DNA of 64,000 nucleotides. It comes from Pseudogymnoascus destructans (Eukaryota; Ascomycota; Leotiomycetes; Thelebolales; Thelebolaceae). The notes under the pieces were generated by a model. It was not told the DNA's origin and made no database searches. It worked only from the letters and a program-made list of their open reading frames with translations. Position numbers and translations under genes: made by a program. The stretch lies in the NCBI RefSeq assembly GCF_001641265.1, contig NW_020167535.1, positions 682,001-746,000 on the forward strand. Reading direction: 5' to 3'. Position 1 is the stretch's first letter; each line of letters opens with the position of its first letter. Shown here piece by piece: positions 52,605 through 64,000 of this stretch.

Positions 52605-55600
52605 TCAACCAGATGAATCCGCAACCTCCGCAAACCACTGCCTCAACAACGTTGCTAACACACCAGGCAACTCCTTCACATCTCCCACCACAAGATAGTA
52701 CTGGAACGGGAACGTATCCAAGTACCTCTCAATCTTGACATTCGAGGTACCCGTATACTCGTCCTTCACAAACTTGGCCTCCTTGAGATCCATAACACTC
52801 TCCCCCTTCTTCTTATTCCTCACATCATCAACAATAATGAACACAATCATAATCCTCTCCTCAATCGCCTCACGCAGCAATCTGCGAATCGGCTCATGCT
52901 CGCTAGAATCACAAACCCCATCCGAAATAACCAGCTCCAACTGCCACAAATCCGCCGGCGCATTCGACGCCTTCGCCCTCGCCGCACGAAACAACTCAAT
53001 CGACTCCCTCACCAACCTCGTAACATCCGTGCGCGCCTGCTCGAACCCAAAGTGCTGAAACACGCGCGGCCCCGCATCAGCAGAGAACGGCGTATCGAAA
53101 TCATGCGCCACCTTGACGCTGTCGCCGAAGCCGAGCACGCAGATCTCGCCGACCTCGAGCATGCTGAGCGATTTCGAGACCATGGCCAGCGTCTCGAAGG
53201 CGAGGGCGCCGGAGCCGGATTCGCCCATCGACTTGGAGTCGTCGACGGCGAGCATGATTTGGTAGGAGCGCTTGGAGGGGACGGAGCGGCGCATCCAGAT
53301 CTTGTCGCGCTTGAAGGAGGAAGCGATGTAGGGGATGATGCGCTTGATGTTTAGGCGCTTGCCAGTGCGGAAGTCGCCGCGCATCTTGGTAGCTAGCGTG
53401 GGGGCGAGGATGAGACGGAGTTGTTCGGTGAGAGAGAGAGATAGGTCTCGGGTGGAGGCCTCGTAGTCGGTCCATAGTTGGCGGGCAGAAGCGGAGTCGC
53501 GAGAGAGTTCGACGGCTCCAGAATCATCAATGTGGGTTGCATCGAGCTCTCTGTCCACCTCCTCAACATCATCCTCGATATCGGTCGGCTGTTGGGGAAC
53601 ATATTGCTCTGGATCGCGATCTTCCTTGGCTTGGTGGATCGCAGCTCCGGCACGGCCTTCGTATGCGTCAGTCGACTCTGGCTGTGCTTCGGTGTCCTCG
53701 AGACCCATAGCATCATCGTGGTCGACATCGTCCTGCTCAACTTCATCGGGCTGGAAAGCCTCTGGCATCTCTTTGGTTTCCGTATCGATGGCCATTGACT
53801 CGTCAACTGCATGAGCTTGGTCCTCCATAGCCGTTCCAAGAGCTTGCGTAGTATCTTCCTCCGCTTCCTCATCTTGAAGATGCTGGAACTCGGAGGTCTC
53901 ATTCTCATTATCCATCGGTTGGTCCTGGCCCTTCTCTTGCGACTGGGGAGCATCGCGAATATTTGTCTGCTGGCGATGCCAATTGTCCAGAGCATCACCA
54001 AGCTTCTTGAATGGCTGGGCATCGGCGGCGTCCTGTGTCTCGTCGTTCGACGTGGGTGCCTCGCCTTGTGCCTGTCTGCCATTTTCGCCTTCCTCTGCCG
54101 CTGCATCTTTCTGTTCAGAGGCGTCACCACCTCCACCGCCATCCTCCCTCTGGGCTTTGCTGGATGATTCCTTGTTGTCGTCGGCGTTATTGTTGTCTTC
54201 TTGATCTTTCCCAACACCCTGCGCCTCGCTTGGAATCACGTTCTCGTCATCCGCCTTGGCGTCGTCGTCGTGATCACGTAGAAGGTTCTCTTGCTTCTCA
54301 GGCTCCTCCTCTGCATCTTCACCTTCGGCCTTCTCACCCGCCTCATTGGTATCTTCTCCGTCGCCCTCCTCATCCTTCTCATCGAGATCGATCACGTCCA
54401 GATCTTCTCCCATATCCTGATCCTCTTGGCCCTCCGTGTCTTCACCATCCATGTTTTTATCGTCACTCTCGTCAACCTCATCACCTTCTTGATCCTCACC
54501 TTCAATATCTGAGAGATCTTCCATGCCATCATCCTCGTTATTCATTTCCTTCCCTTCGTCATCCTCTCCATCCAAGTCCATGTCTTCCGGCAAATCAAGT
54601 GCATCGCCGTCATCAGCATGAGGATCATGCTTCCCAACGTCATCTTGCTGCGTCACCTCCTCGCTCTGCTCAGCTCCAACCTCTTCTTCCTCTTCTTCTC
54701 CCTCTACCTCCTTCTGTTCAGGGGCTGGCTTGTCATTCTCCGTAGCGGCAACTTGTTCGTCCTTGTTTTGCTCGCCCTTCGAATCATCACCCTCCTGATC
54801 TTTGTCCGCTTTCTCTCCATCTCCATCCCACATCTTCTCATCCACAGCATTTGGATCCAAATCATCAACATCCCCGGTTTCTTCTTCAATATCGTCCTTG
54901 TCATCCTCGTCACCAGATCCTTCTTCATCTTCACCCTTCTCCTCAGCTTCGCCCATTTCTCCTTCCATATCCGCATCTGCCATATCCACTGCATCTTTCT
55001 CGTCTTCAATGTCATCCTCCCTGTCTCCCTTGTTGGGCTCCTCAGCCAACTCCGTAAGATCTTCGTCCTCTTGGATATCCTTGCTAATATCATCTGCACC
55101 CTCGCCCTCACCAAGCCCTGTTCCACCCTCCAGTTTATCGGTCTTGCCTTCCTGGGAGTCCGATTTCTCCGCAGGAGTACAGAACCCTTGAGTTGCAATC
55201 TGGATGAAGGTCTTCGCCAAAATATAAGTCATTTTGCAGGTCGCTCGGTTGAGCTGAGCATATCTCGCAATGGATTGCTGGAGAATATTGAAATATTGCT
55301 CCACAGTAGGCAGGGTAACGGCGAACATGGCTCCTGCAACGCGGCCGACCCGGGGATCACTGAGATCCAATGACTTCAACACCGTGAAAGCTTCGTTGAT
55401 CTGTTGGTTGATCTCAGTGCTGTGCAGAAACGTGAAATTATTACGGAGGCTGATGTCGTTATCTGTAAGCCACAGAGGATCTTCTGTTGAAGTTGGCATT
55501 GTGGAGATGGACTTTGAAAGTTTCTCAATTGCAACAAGAATTGAATCGCAGATCTTCGATATGTTCTTATCAAGGGCTGGAATATCAGCGCTATTGCCGA

Positions 55601-58600
55601 TTTCTTCTACAATTAGGGGTTCTGTTGCTGTCCATGGTAGAATCTGCTGGAGAATATAATCCAAATGAGGATGCGATGTCTTTAAGAACTCGATATTGAC
55701 CCGCAGACCCTTAATCGCGTCGTGAACCTCAATTTCCAGCTCAATATGGCTGGAAGATTGAAGGCCACTGGGCAGTATCGGGAGGCGGTTGTAGGTTTGG
55801 CGAAAGATGTCAAACTTTTCAATCCATAAGACTAAGACCTCGTCGACATCAGAGTTGGTCTCGCTGCCGAGTCTGTTGTGCGTCTTCAGCAAGCCCAAGG
55901 CGACTCGTAGGATGCTTGGCAGCCATTTCAGAGAAGGCGCATATGTAGTAGAAGATACGACACTTGCGATGTCGTACTTGCCTCCAGACCAAAGGCCAGT
56001 AGCTTGCTTAATAGATTCGCTAAGAGCTGTGGAGTCAGAGACAGCCTGCGCGAGTGCGTTTCTCTGCTGGATCACGACCTGAAGTAGACCTTCGAGCAGC
56101 CCAGAGCTACGAGCGGCTTCTGCGAGACTCAAGTCTTCATTGTGCCCTCTTGTCGCAAGTCTAGCACGGGGAACCAAGTCTAATGTTTGGCTATAGTAGT
56201 AATTGATTCCAGAGAAATCGAAGGCGTCCGATTGTGGCAGATTGTCAGCGTTAGCCAAGACGACCGAAAGGGAATCTTGCTGTGCAAGAGCAGCGGTGCC
56301 CAGGTTGTGTCTGATACCCATTTCACGCAACTCTTTGAGCGTCTCGGCAAACAACTTGCGCTTTCTTGTCTTCAAGTGCTTGACAGTCACCTTGTTGTCT
56401 TCCGTAAGGACAGAAGGTGTGGCCTTTTGCAGCTGCGCTGCTGTAGTGACGATATTACCAAGGAAAGAGTCGATGTATTCCGAGACATTAAGATTGTCTT
56501 CGGGTATTTGAGAAGCATCATCCATCATTCCCACGGTCTTGGAGATATTTATGTACCGCGGGCTCTTCTTGGCCCAGTGTGGAACTTCGGCCTCACAAAG
56601 GGCCAAAGCAGATTTGTCGACAGTTACAAGAGCCTTGTGGTTCGCCACGACAACGTTTCCGACTGTGCCATCCTGCTCTTCTGGCAACCCTTGCTTCAAA
56701 ACTATCTCCATCGGTTGACTCAACAGAGCTCTGTACTTTCGAACCAACTTGAACAGCTTGTGGTGAGATCTCTTAGCACTATCTCTCAGGGCCACAATGT
56801 TCGTATCTTTCCAACTAGCAAGGAGAAGAACGTCCTTCATTGCTTTCTCAAGAGACACACGGCCCTTGCGCAAGTTTTCGCCTACTTGCCCCTCGTATCG
56901 AGAATAGAGCCCGAGGAAGCTCGACACGGCGTTCTCGATTATTGTCATGAGAGGGTAGTCAATAGCGAGCATCTTAAGGTGCTGCCGAAGCTGCTTGATC
57001 ATTTGCAGGCGTTGGGCATACTGCCCTTGAATAGCTGTGGCAAAATATGTCTCAAGATCTTTCAGGAGTTTTTGTGCGTATGTTCTCAATTCCTCTTCCG
57101 AGCTTGAAAGTTCCAGCGGCGCCGCAATAACGACCTGATAGGCAATGAACCACCAAGACTTTGCGTCATCATCGCACTTCTTATCCTCCATGTCGAATAA
57201 TTTTGACCAGGTTGTGAGCTCAAGGCGACGCCAGTTGACAATTGTTTGAGTTAATCTGTCATAGAGAGCAGTGGCAGAGTTGACTCGGCTCGCCCAGCCA
57301 CCAAACTGCCATTCGTGCATGTACGTATGAACTTTCTCGACTTTCGTGATGATCTTTGCAATGGGTTCAGTGTGGTAGAATTCGAGAAGCTCCCTGCACG
57401 AAACAAGCACATCGTCGAGCGGCTGCATATGGCCGATCTCGTCAACTTCCTGAAGCTCGCGGAACCGAAGTTGGACTTGGTGAATTAATCCCACGAGCTT
57501 ACGAGCCTCGGGAAGGTTGGGATCTAGGTAGAAGTTGTAGGTGTCGGAAGTGGTTGTGTCTGCACTCAAGGCCTGAATTTTGTCATCCAAAAGAAGCAAT
57601 GCGCCAGGCAAGAGTGACTCCGTTAGTCCGCGAGATGTGGCTTGTCCGCTTCCATACAACGAAGTATCGGTGTTCCAGATGGTTCCAATACGAGACGCCA
57701 TCGTACGTATTAACGACGTGATCTTATCTGCCGGGACGCTCTTGTTTAAGTAGATCTCAGCATGGAGCTTCGCGAGGATAATCGCCGTATCACGAGCGGC
57801 ATGGTGAATTGTTCCACCAATTGGCTTAGATTCTTCTTCGTCGAAAGCTGGGAAGAGCTCATTAAACTGCTCTTGGTCCTCTTCATTTTCGTCCTCGAAG
57901 CTACCCTTGAAGCGGTACAGTCCGCCTTTGACTTCAGCTTCCTCGCGATCAAGCTCGAGGCGCTTACTCCACTGTTCGAAACAGCCGTGGAAGATATTGT
58001 AAAGAATTTGGCGCTGCTCGTCACCGAAACTGTCGATACCATCAATGCTCGCAATAGTAGCAATCTGGCCAAGGACTTCCAGGGGTTGTTCCAAGCTATT
58101 GGAGTCATCGAACTCGGCTTCGCCTCCAAGGAACGGAGTCATTTTGCTAAGAGCCACGATATTTCGGGCATTGTTCGAAGGCTCTTCTGCAGACATGCCA
58201 GCCATGAAAAGACCAATTTGCAAGCATCGAAGCATGCTGACAAGTGGAACTGTCATATCGCCATAAGCGCGGAACCTGTCTGAAAATCGGCGGACTATCT
58301 GGACGACATTGCTCTGAAGGAGCTTCAAGCTCTGAATAGAGTCGTCGGAGCTGGAATTGAGCTGGCTGAACAACAAGGCATGCGGTCTAGCTGCCAATAC
58401 GCTGTTCAACAAGTTATTGAACTCTCCTTGGAGCTGATCCAATTCAGAAACTGTAGGGCGAAAAACTTCTTGGGGCGTCTCGGTGGGTTCGCCCAGTTCA
58501 TTAATCTCTGCCTCCAGCAGCTGGCTCCTTAAGTTCGAATGTTGGCTAGTGAGAATGACTTCGAATTTTTGGAGTGCACCAAGTCGGGTTTGAAGAGCCT

Positions 58601-61600
58601 GGCTCATTTCAATATGACGTTCACGCTCCAGGCGTTGCCTCTTTTCTGGATCATATGATCGATCTGGTACATAGAGTGCCAGAACACCAACAGCAAATTG
58701 CACCCATCCTAATGCTGAATGTTGTGCCTGGTTGCCCGCATGTTTCTTAACAGCTGCAATTGACACTAACGCAGGCATGAAATGCTCTTTGATGGCATGT
58801 TGAAGCTGTGGAGGGCAAGTGTCCGCTTCATATACAGACTTGAATGATGCTGGATGGAGAACCGCCAATGTGGCCATGGAGTATGAAGAGGGTATAGGTA
58901 AACTGTCAAGTTCACCTGCAGCTACCCTGAAATTTACGGCGAGTTCTGCATTGTGAGCTCCCACAATATCCACCATAAGCTCAACTAGGAACATATCCAT
59001 GTCAAGGAAGTGGTTTCTGCTCAAGGATGCACTTGCTTGAATCAACTGGCGACCCATTATTGGCAATTCAGTCTCCAGTAGCCTCAGCGAGTTAAGGGTG
59101 ACATCGCTCGAATTGTGCAGCTTGTGGATGAGTGATGCAGAGAACGAATCATTTATTGGTTGAAGTCCGTCTCCAGAACCCCACAGATAGTCGGTGCTGA
59201 AGAGCGGGTTGGACGAGGGGCTAGCAGAAGCCAAATGCATCAGAGATGCAGTTGAATGGTTTGCAAGGACCATAGTCTCTGGGTCGGTAGCGTCGAGGTT
59301 GCCTCCTTGACTGAAAGTCTTTGTGTGCATGGCCTGCAGTGCCTTGTATTGACGTAGAGCTTCGAATTGTGATGCGAGGAATGGAGTGACACTGGCGGTT
59401 TCTTTCCCAGCTATGGCCTCGAGCCTCTCCAGTTCAGTGCTCAGCGTCTTAATCAGGGAGCGGCCATCAACATCTGCTGTAAGCAGGGTGTGGTGCGCCT
59501 TGACCAACGCAGACATGATTCCGGCGAGCTCTGAAACGGAAATCGAAATCTTCCATCTGAGAGCATCAAACTTCGCAGCCAGCGCCTCCATCTCGAGAAG
59601 CATTTGCAGTTTCTCGGTGCTCGAAACTGGTAGTGGTCTAAATTGTAACCACAGAGTCTCCATACTCAAACCAGTAGTCAAACTAAAACCAGAATCGAAG
59701 TTGTGCTTGAGTCTCTTCTGAAACCATTCAACTATGCCACCCGGGTGCACCTTTGCGAGACGTGACAACAAATCGGTTCCTATAGCGAGATGCGCTTGGA
59801 AAGTTGCTTCTTCGAATTTTCCGGTCTGGGCAAGCCTATATGTCTGCCACCAGAATTGCATGATCTCTCTCAAAATTCGGCTGTGGACGGCCGAATCCGA
59901 TGATGGGGCGTTTTGTAGGAATTCGTGGAATGTCTGTAAACTTTCGTGAAGGAATTCTGCGATGGAGACTGTTGAATCTTTTGCTACAGATGGGACGCGG
60001 TCTCGGACCATCGATCGCTGGAGGCGATTCATCTGGGATGGCTTCAAGGTCGATAGCGTGCGGAGCTGTTCTTCTTGTGCCTCTTGGCCATCAAGGGCTT
60101 CCACCTGAAGCTCAAGGACGGTGCCAAGCCAATAGCTTTGGTTTGTGGTGGCAGGATACTGTTGTAGCAAAGGCACCAGAGGTGAGTTTGTAAGCGTATG
60201 GATTGTCTACATTAATTATTCTATCAGTACATGTTTTACAGTTAAAATTGAAGGCAAGGTCACTGACCTGCGACTCTTTGAAGCTCCCTGGGAGACCCAA
60301 TGCTCCTGCGAGCCCGTCGTACATCCGATTGACAGCGTGTGCCAATCCCTGACTTTTACCAGGTTGAAGAGCCTCTAGGTATCGAGCAATTATCTTGCCA
60401 GTCTCTTCGTTAATAAAAGGCGGGCTGACGAGGCCATTCTGGATTGCCTGGGCAAATCTTGGAAGCAGATCCGTATCAACTGTGGATACATGGTCCAATG
60501 CCACTTTAGTTAGTGAGCCGAGCTGCGCTGAAGGACCTTCTGCTTCCAAGGCTTTAATCAAATTTCGAAATCGCTGTTGAGAAGGCTCAAGCACAGGAGG
60601 AATTGTAGACTCGGTCACCGAATCGCTAGAGATGACCGGGGCATCAAGGAATATCTCAATAGAACGGTTTCTCATGGCTCTCGAGAGCTCACCGAAACGA
60701 GCGTCCATCGTCATGAAGAGACGGAAGTTCGGGTGCGGCCTTACAAGCTTTGGTTCTCCGTCTGGTCCGCAATGTTCGTTGATACTCAAGAAGCCAGAAG
60801 GCTCAAGCAAAGAATTCAAACGATCAAGAACAGACGAGCTGCACAGGTTAGCGTTATCGAGGACTAGCCATTTCCCCTCTTCGAGGGCTTTGACCAATAC
60901 ACCGTCGACCCATTCGAAACGAGCGCTTTCGATCTTGTTTGGGTGGTCAACGAAGTGTTGGCACGTCGTCAAAAATCCTTCCAGCTCTGGGAGTGAAGTC
61001 TTCTCATAGAGAGAAACCAATACTTGGAGGATCTTGGCAAAATAGTTGGACGAAACTTGATCCGGATTCTTACACATGCTAAGAATCTCGATCGCTTCGT
61101 CTGGAGCGGCTCGTGGAATGGACGATAAAACTTTGCCTTCAAGGAACACTGACAGACTTTGTAGGAAGGCCGCAGATGATCGTTGGGGATCCAGCTGTTC
61201 GAAGCCACCTACCAAGTCCATGGTATCGATATCAGAGTTCAGTGGGAATACCACCAGCTCGGCTCCAGCAGCAGCAGCTACGTGCTGGACGAGGCTGCTC
61301 TTGCCTGAACCTGAAGGGCCAACTAGTATACAAGGCATATTTTGGCTGAGACATGTCATGATAGACTCGATCTCCGCATAGTGCTTCCTCACATCTTCGT
61401 GGGGGAATGGGAATCGTTGAATGAGCTGGTTTCGTGGCAGATACGCCAAGCCCACCTGGTATGCGTCTGATGCGAGATTTGGAAATAGGTGGCGGAAAGG
61501 AATTTCGTATCCAAAGACTTGGGTGAAAATTCTGTTGACATGGTCTCTGTCCTTCGCTGTTCGGAATCTCTGGCGGAAGATGAGGTTTAAGAAGTCGGCG

Positions 61601-64000
61601 GGGGTGGCCGCACCCGTGAGAGAGTCATTGGATGCTAATAATTGAAGCCATCTCAATGTGTCACGAAGGTTGAACTCCCAGGGGCCTCCCTCAGAGCCAA
61701 ACCTTCTCTTGTAGACAACCTCTTGTTCCAGCGCAGATACGAACCCAATTATATTAGCCATGATCGCTTTGTCCATGTCTGGGAAATTATGTTGGCAAAT
61801 AAGAGTCAAATCATCGTTTCTAAACACGTCAGCATACACAACGGTAAATCGGTTGACAAAGGAGCTGGGAAGGCCCTTGCGGCCACCTCCTTGGTGGTGG
61901 GGATTCTGGGCCGCAAAGACGGAAAAGTTCGGGTGACGCTTGAATGTCTGGTCGAGCTCCGAAATGTAGACTTCTCCTCGATGATCGAGACATGCGTTCA
62001 AACCTTCAAGAACTGATTGTGATGCCAAATTCATCTCGTCGAGAAGCACCCAATCGCCCCTTTGCATTGCTTGAAGGAAAGCCGCATCGCGCCATGCGAA
62101 GTTACCAGCCTCAGCCCCTTCAACAGGTACATCTGACCCAAACAGATCCATAAGATCTGTTTGTTCGGACAAGTTGATACGTGTCAATGGCTTGCCAATA
62201 GCCTTTGCGAGAGCTGCTATCAGAGTAGTCTTTCCCACTCCAGGGCTTCCCTCGATGAGAATTGGCTTCTGCACTTGGAGCGCACGGACTACCCTCATGG
62301 CGTTAAGCTTCGTGGTAGGAGCATCAAAGGCGAATCCCGTGTCCGCCTGGGAAATTGCTGCCTTTGGAATTTGGAAATCTCCAAACGCAACGAACCCATC
62401 TTCTTTGTTGTTCACCTCCACGTTGGTATAGTAAATTGCAGATACGTTGTGGTTGAGAAAGCTGCTGAGTTGCTGTAGGCAGGTTGCTCGCTCCTCAATA
62501 ATGCTTTCTGGGTTGATAGCAAGCAGTGCAGCCGGGTTGGCACCAAGAGTATCAATATAAACCATTGCTGCACCATGGAGGATTGCAAAATATGGGTCTT
62601 GTGGCTTCGATCCGTTAACGAAGCTAATCCAAGCCAGAAGGTCTCTGACGGAGATTGACTGTGTAGAAGATGACCGGTATTTCTTGCCAAACCATTCAGC
62701 GAAATCAACCATTGACTTCGCAAACTTCTTAGTGGGTGCATTCAGCTTGGAGTCAACAATCTGCAACACATCCTCCATCTCCGAAAGCGACGGCACCCAG
62801 ATCTCCGTGAAACGGTTGCGCAATGCAGGAGACAACTCGCGCTTACCGTAATCGCCACCAGGGTTCATTGTTGCGAAAAATTGGAAACCCTCGGTCGCTT
62901 CAACGAAAGAGTCAGTAATCCCCTTTTCGGCAAGTAAAATGGTACGCTGTGGCTCAAGGACCGAATTTAATCGTTCAAGCACAGAGTCATCGGCCAAGGA
63001 TATTTCGTCCAGCAAGAAGAATTCGCCATCTCTCATTGCCTGAACGAGGCTTCCATCAGACCATTCGAACAATGCCTTGGCCTTAGATTGACCATTGTAG
63101 ATGCGTTGTCTCAGGTCTTCTGGGACACTAACACGTTGCTCCTCGCTGAGACTGTTGTATGCGGCCGTCAACTGCTCTACGTCTTCCAGAGGGGCGTCGG
63201 TTTGAATATTTAGACAGTTTAGAGCAGCCTTCAGATCATCCTCGAGCTGCTTCAACACTGCAGCGCGGTTTCTCACCGGGCGCTGCGCTCCAATCAGATC
63301 ACCGGTTTCGGTATTCTGATGCGCATTAACAATATGGAGCTCTTTGCCGAATGCTTCGGCGAGCATTTGACAGACTGTAGTCTTCCCGCATCCCGTCTCT
63401 CCGACAAGTAATACAGGCTCGTTATTTCTCATTGCATGCGAAACGAGTACGTATAGCCTGCGCATGGCACCTGTCCACACAACACCCTGCGCATTCGAGG
63501 TTTCGTTGTGCAACTGAATCTCGGGTGAAGCCTCAGCACTATACAAAACAGAGGGGTCAATTTTAACTTTCATGACCTTCTCAATGATTTCCTTCACAGC
63601 CTGCCTTTCCTCGGTTTTGCGGACCCTCTCGCCGAGCAACATGTAACCATTCGCCGCCAGCTGTTCGCGATTGTCAGCATCGCGTAAGGCCCAACGGAAT
63701 AGGTCACGAAGGGTGGCAAAACTGTCTTTCTGCTCGAACAATCGGCTGGACTGGCGGAGTCTTGATAGCTCCTTGTAGACTGTCACGATTCTCTTGCAGT
63801 CCGAAGGGGCGGTATTCTTGCTGCGGTTCTCCAAGATGTACTCCAGCTCATCCTCGGGGATGTCGTCGAAGTGAAGCTCCAAAAATCGGTTCCTGAAGGC
63901 ACGGGAGAGTGTTTTACGCCCACCATATAGACCAGGCGGGTTTTGAGTGGCAAACAGCATGAAATTCTCGTGGGGTCGGACAATTTCCTGCGTCTCGGGA
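52605..64000 (-). CDS. MDN1: Midasin (Mdn1/Rea1), C-terminal three-quarters; 5' end beyond window
   Basis: Two exons are visible: >64000-60268 and 60206-52605, split by a 61-bp intron (GTCAGT donor, TGTAG acceptor, phase 0). They encode about 3,777 residues of a protein near 4,900. The visible part opens inside a AAA protomer (ATQNPPGLYGGRKTL, AFRNRFLE). Three complete Walker A motifs follow: GETGCGKTTV (near 63390), GSPGVGKTTL (near 62240) and GPSGSGKSSL (near 61305). These should be AAA4-6, so the partial one is AAA3. A long helical linker, then a Asp/Glu-rich segment of about 500 residues (roughly 55160-53480), leads to the MIDAS domain with LAVDDSKSMGESGSG (DxSxS) near 53235. Midasin is the dynein-like ATPase that strips Rsa4 and Ytm1 from pre-60S particles in the nucleolus and nucleoplasm (family knowledge). 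Confidence 0.97.

Noticed and set aside
53811..55373. Plus-strand hydrophobic open frames (e.g. 54618-55373) resembling membrane proteins
   Set aside because: They are the complement of the Asp/Glu-rich MDN1 segment; GAA/GAT codons read as Phe/Ile/Leu on the other strand.

Overview
The window is nuclear DNA of a filamentous ascomycete (Pezizomycotina). The evidence is short introns of about 50-165 bp with GTAAGT-type donors and CTAAC/CTGAC branch sites, an intron-containing histone H4 gene, fungal-type orthologues (PIK1, CDC27, HAT1, CTK3, PRO3, PDA1, CDC4, MDN1), and a Fot1/pogo-like DNA transposon. I could not fix the class from sequence alone.

Layout. 1-321 is the 3' end of CDC42. 322-2956 has no gene but is rich in foldable sequence, including five ~55-65 nt stem-loops whose stems covary while their internal loops stay constant. 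2957-7414 (minus) encodes a 1485-residue, low-complexity, coiled-coil-ended protein with a multi-intron, ATG-free leader. 9095-12264 (minus) is the phosphatidylinositol 4-kinase PIK1. 12937-14265 is a soluble LRR-protein kinase.

14266-26012 looks accessory. It holds two paralogues and one C-terminal relic of a caspase-like (clan CD) family, a tRNA-like candidate SINE, minisatellites, a WG/GW-repeat protein that is a candidate Argonaute platform, and an orphan multi-exon gene. One clan CD copy seems to lack the catalytic Cys. Another carries a frameshift immediately before the Cys codon.

26013-45855 is dense housekeeping sequence: an orphan two-exon gene, CDC27/APC3, TMEM208/SND2, histone H4, CTK3, PRO3, HAT1, a ZIP9/ATX2-like transporter, PDA1 (pyruvate dehydrogenase E1 alpha) and CDC4. 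Several pairs are divergent and share short promoters (CTK3/PRO3, HAT1/ZIP, CDC27/SND2). 45856-49709 is gene-poor and ends in a 1860-bp Fot1/pogo element with 46-bp perfect terminal inverted repeats and a transposase broken by one in-frame TGA. 49801-51529 (minus) is an MFS sugar transporter. 52605-64000 (minus) is the C-terminal three-quarters of midasin (MDN1/REA1), cut by the window edge.

The conserved genes act in cell polarity (CDC42), Golgi lipid signalling (PIK1), cell-cycle proteolysis (CDC27 in the APC/C, CDC4 in SCF), chromatin (H4 and its acetylase HAT1), transcription (CTK3), metabolism (PRO3, PDA1) and ribosome assembly (MDN1). They form no pathway cluster; their proximity looks like ordinary fungal gene order. 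The most novel items are the covarying hairpin array at 2522-2893, the WG/GW protein at 18132-20219 and the decaying clan CD family.
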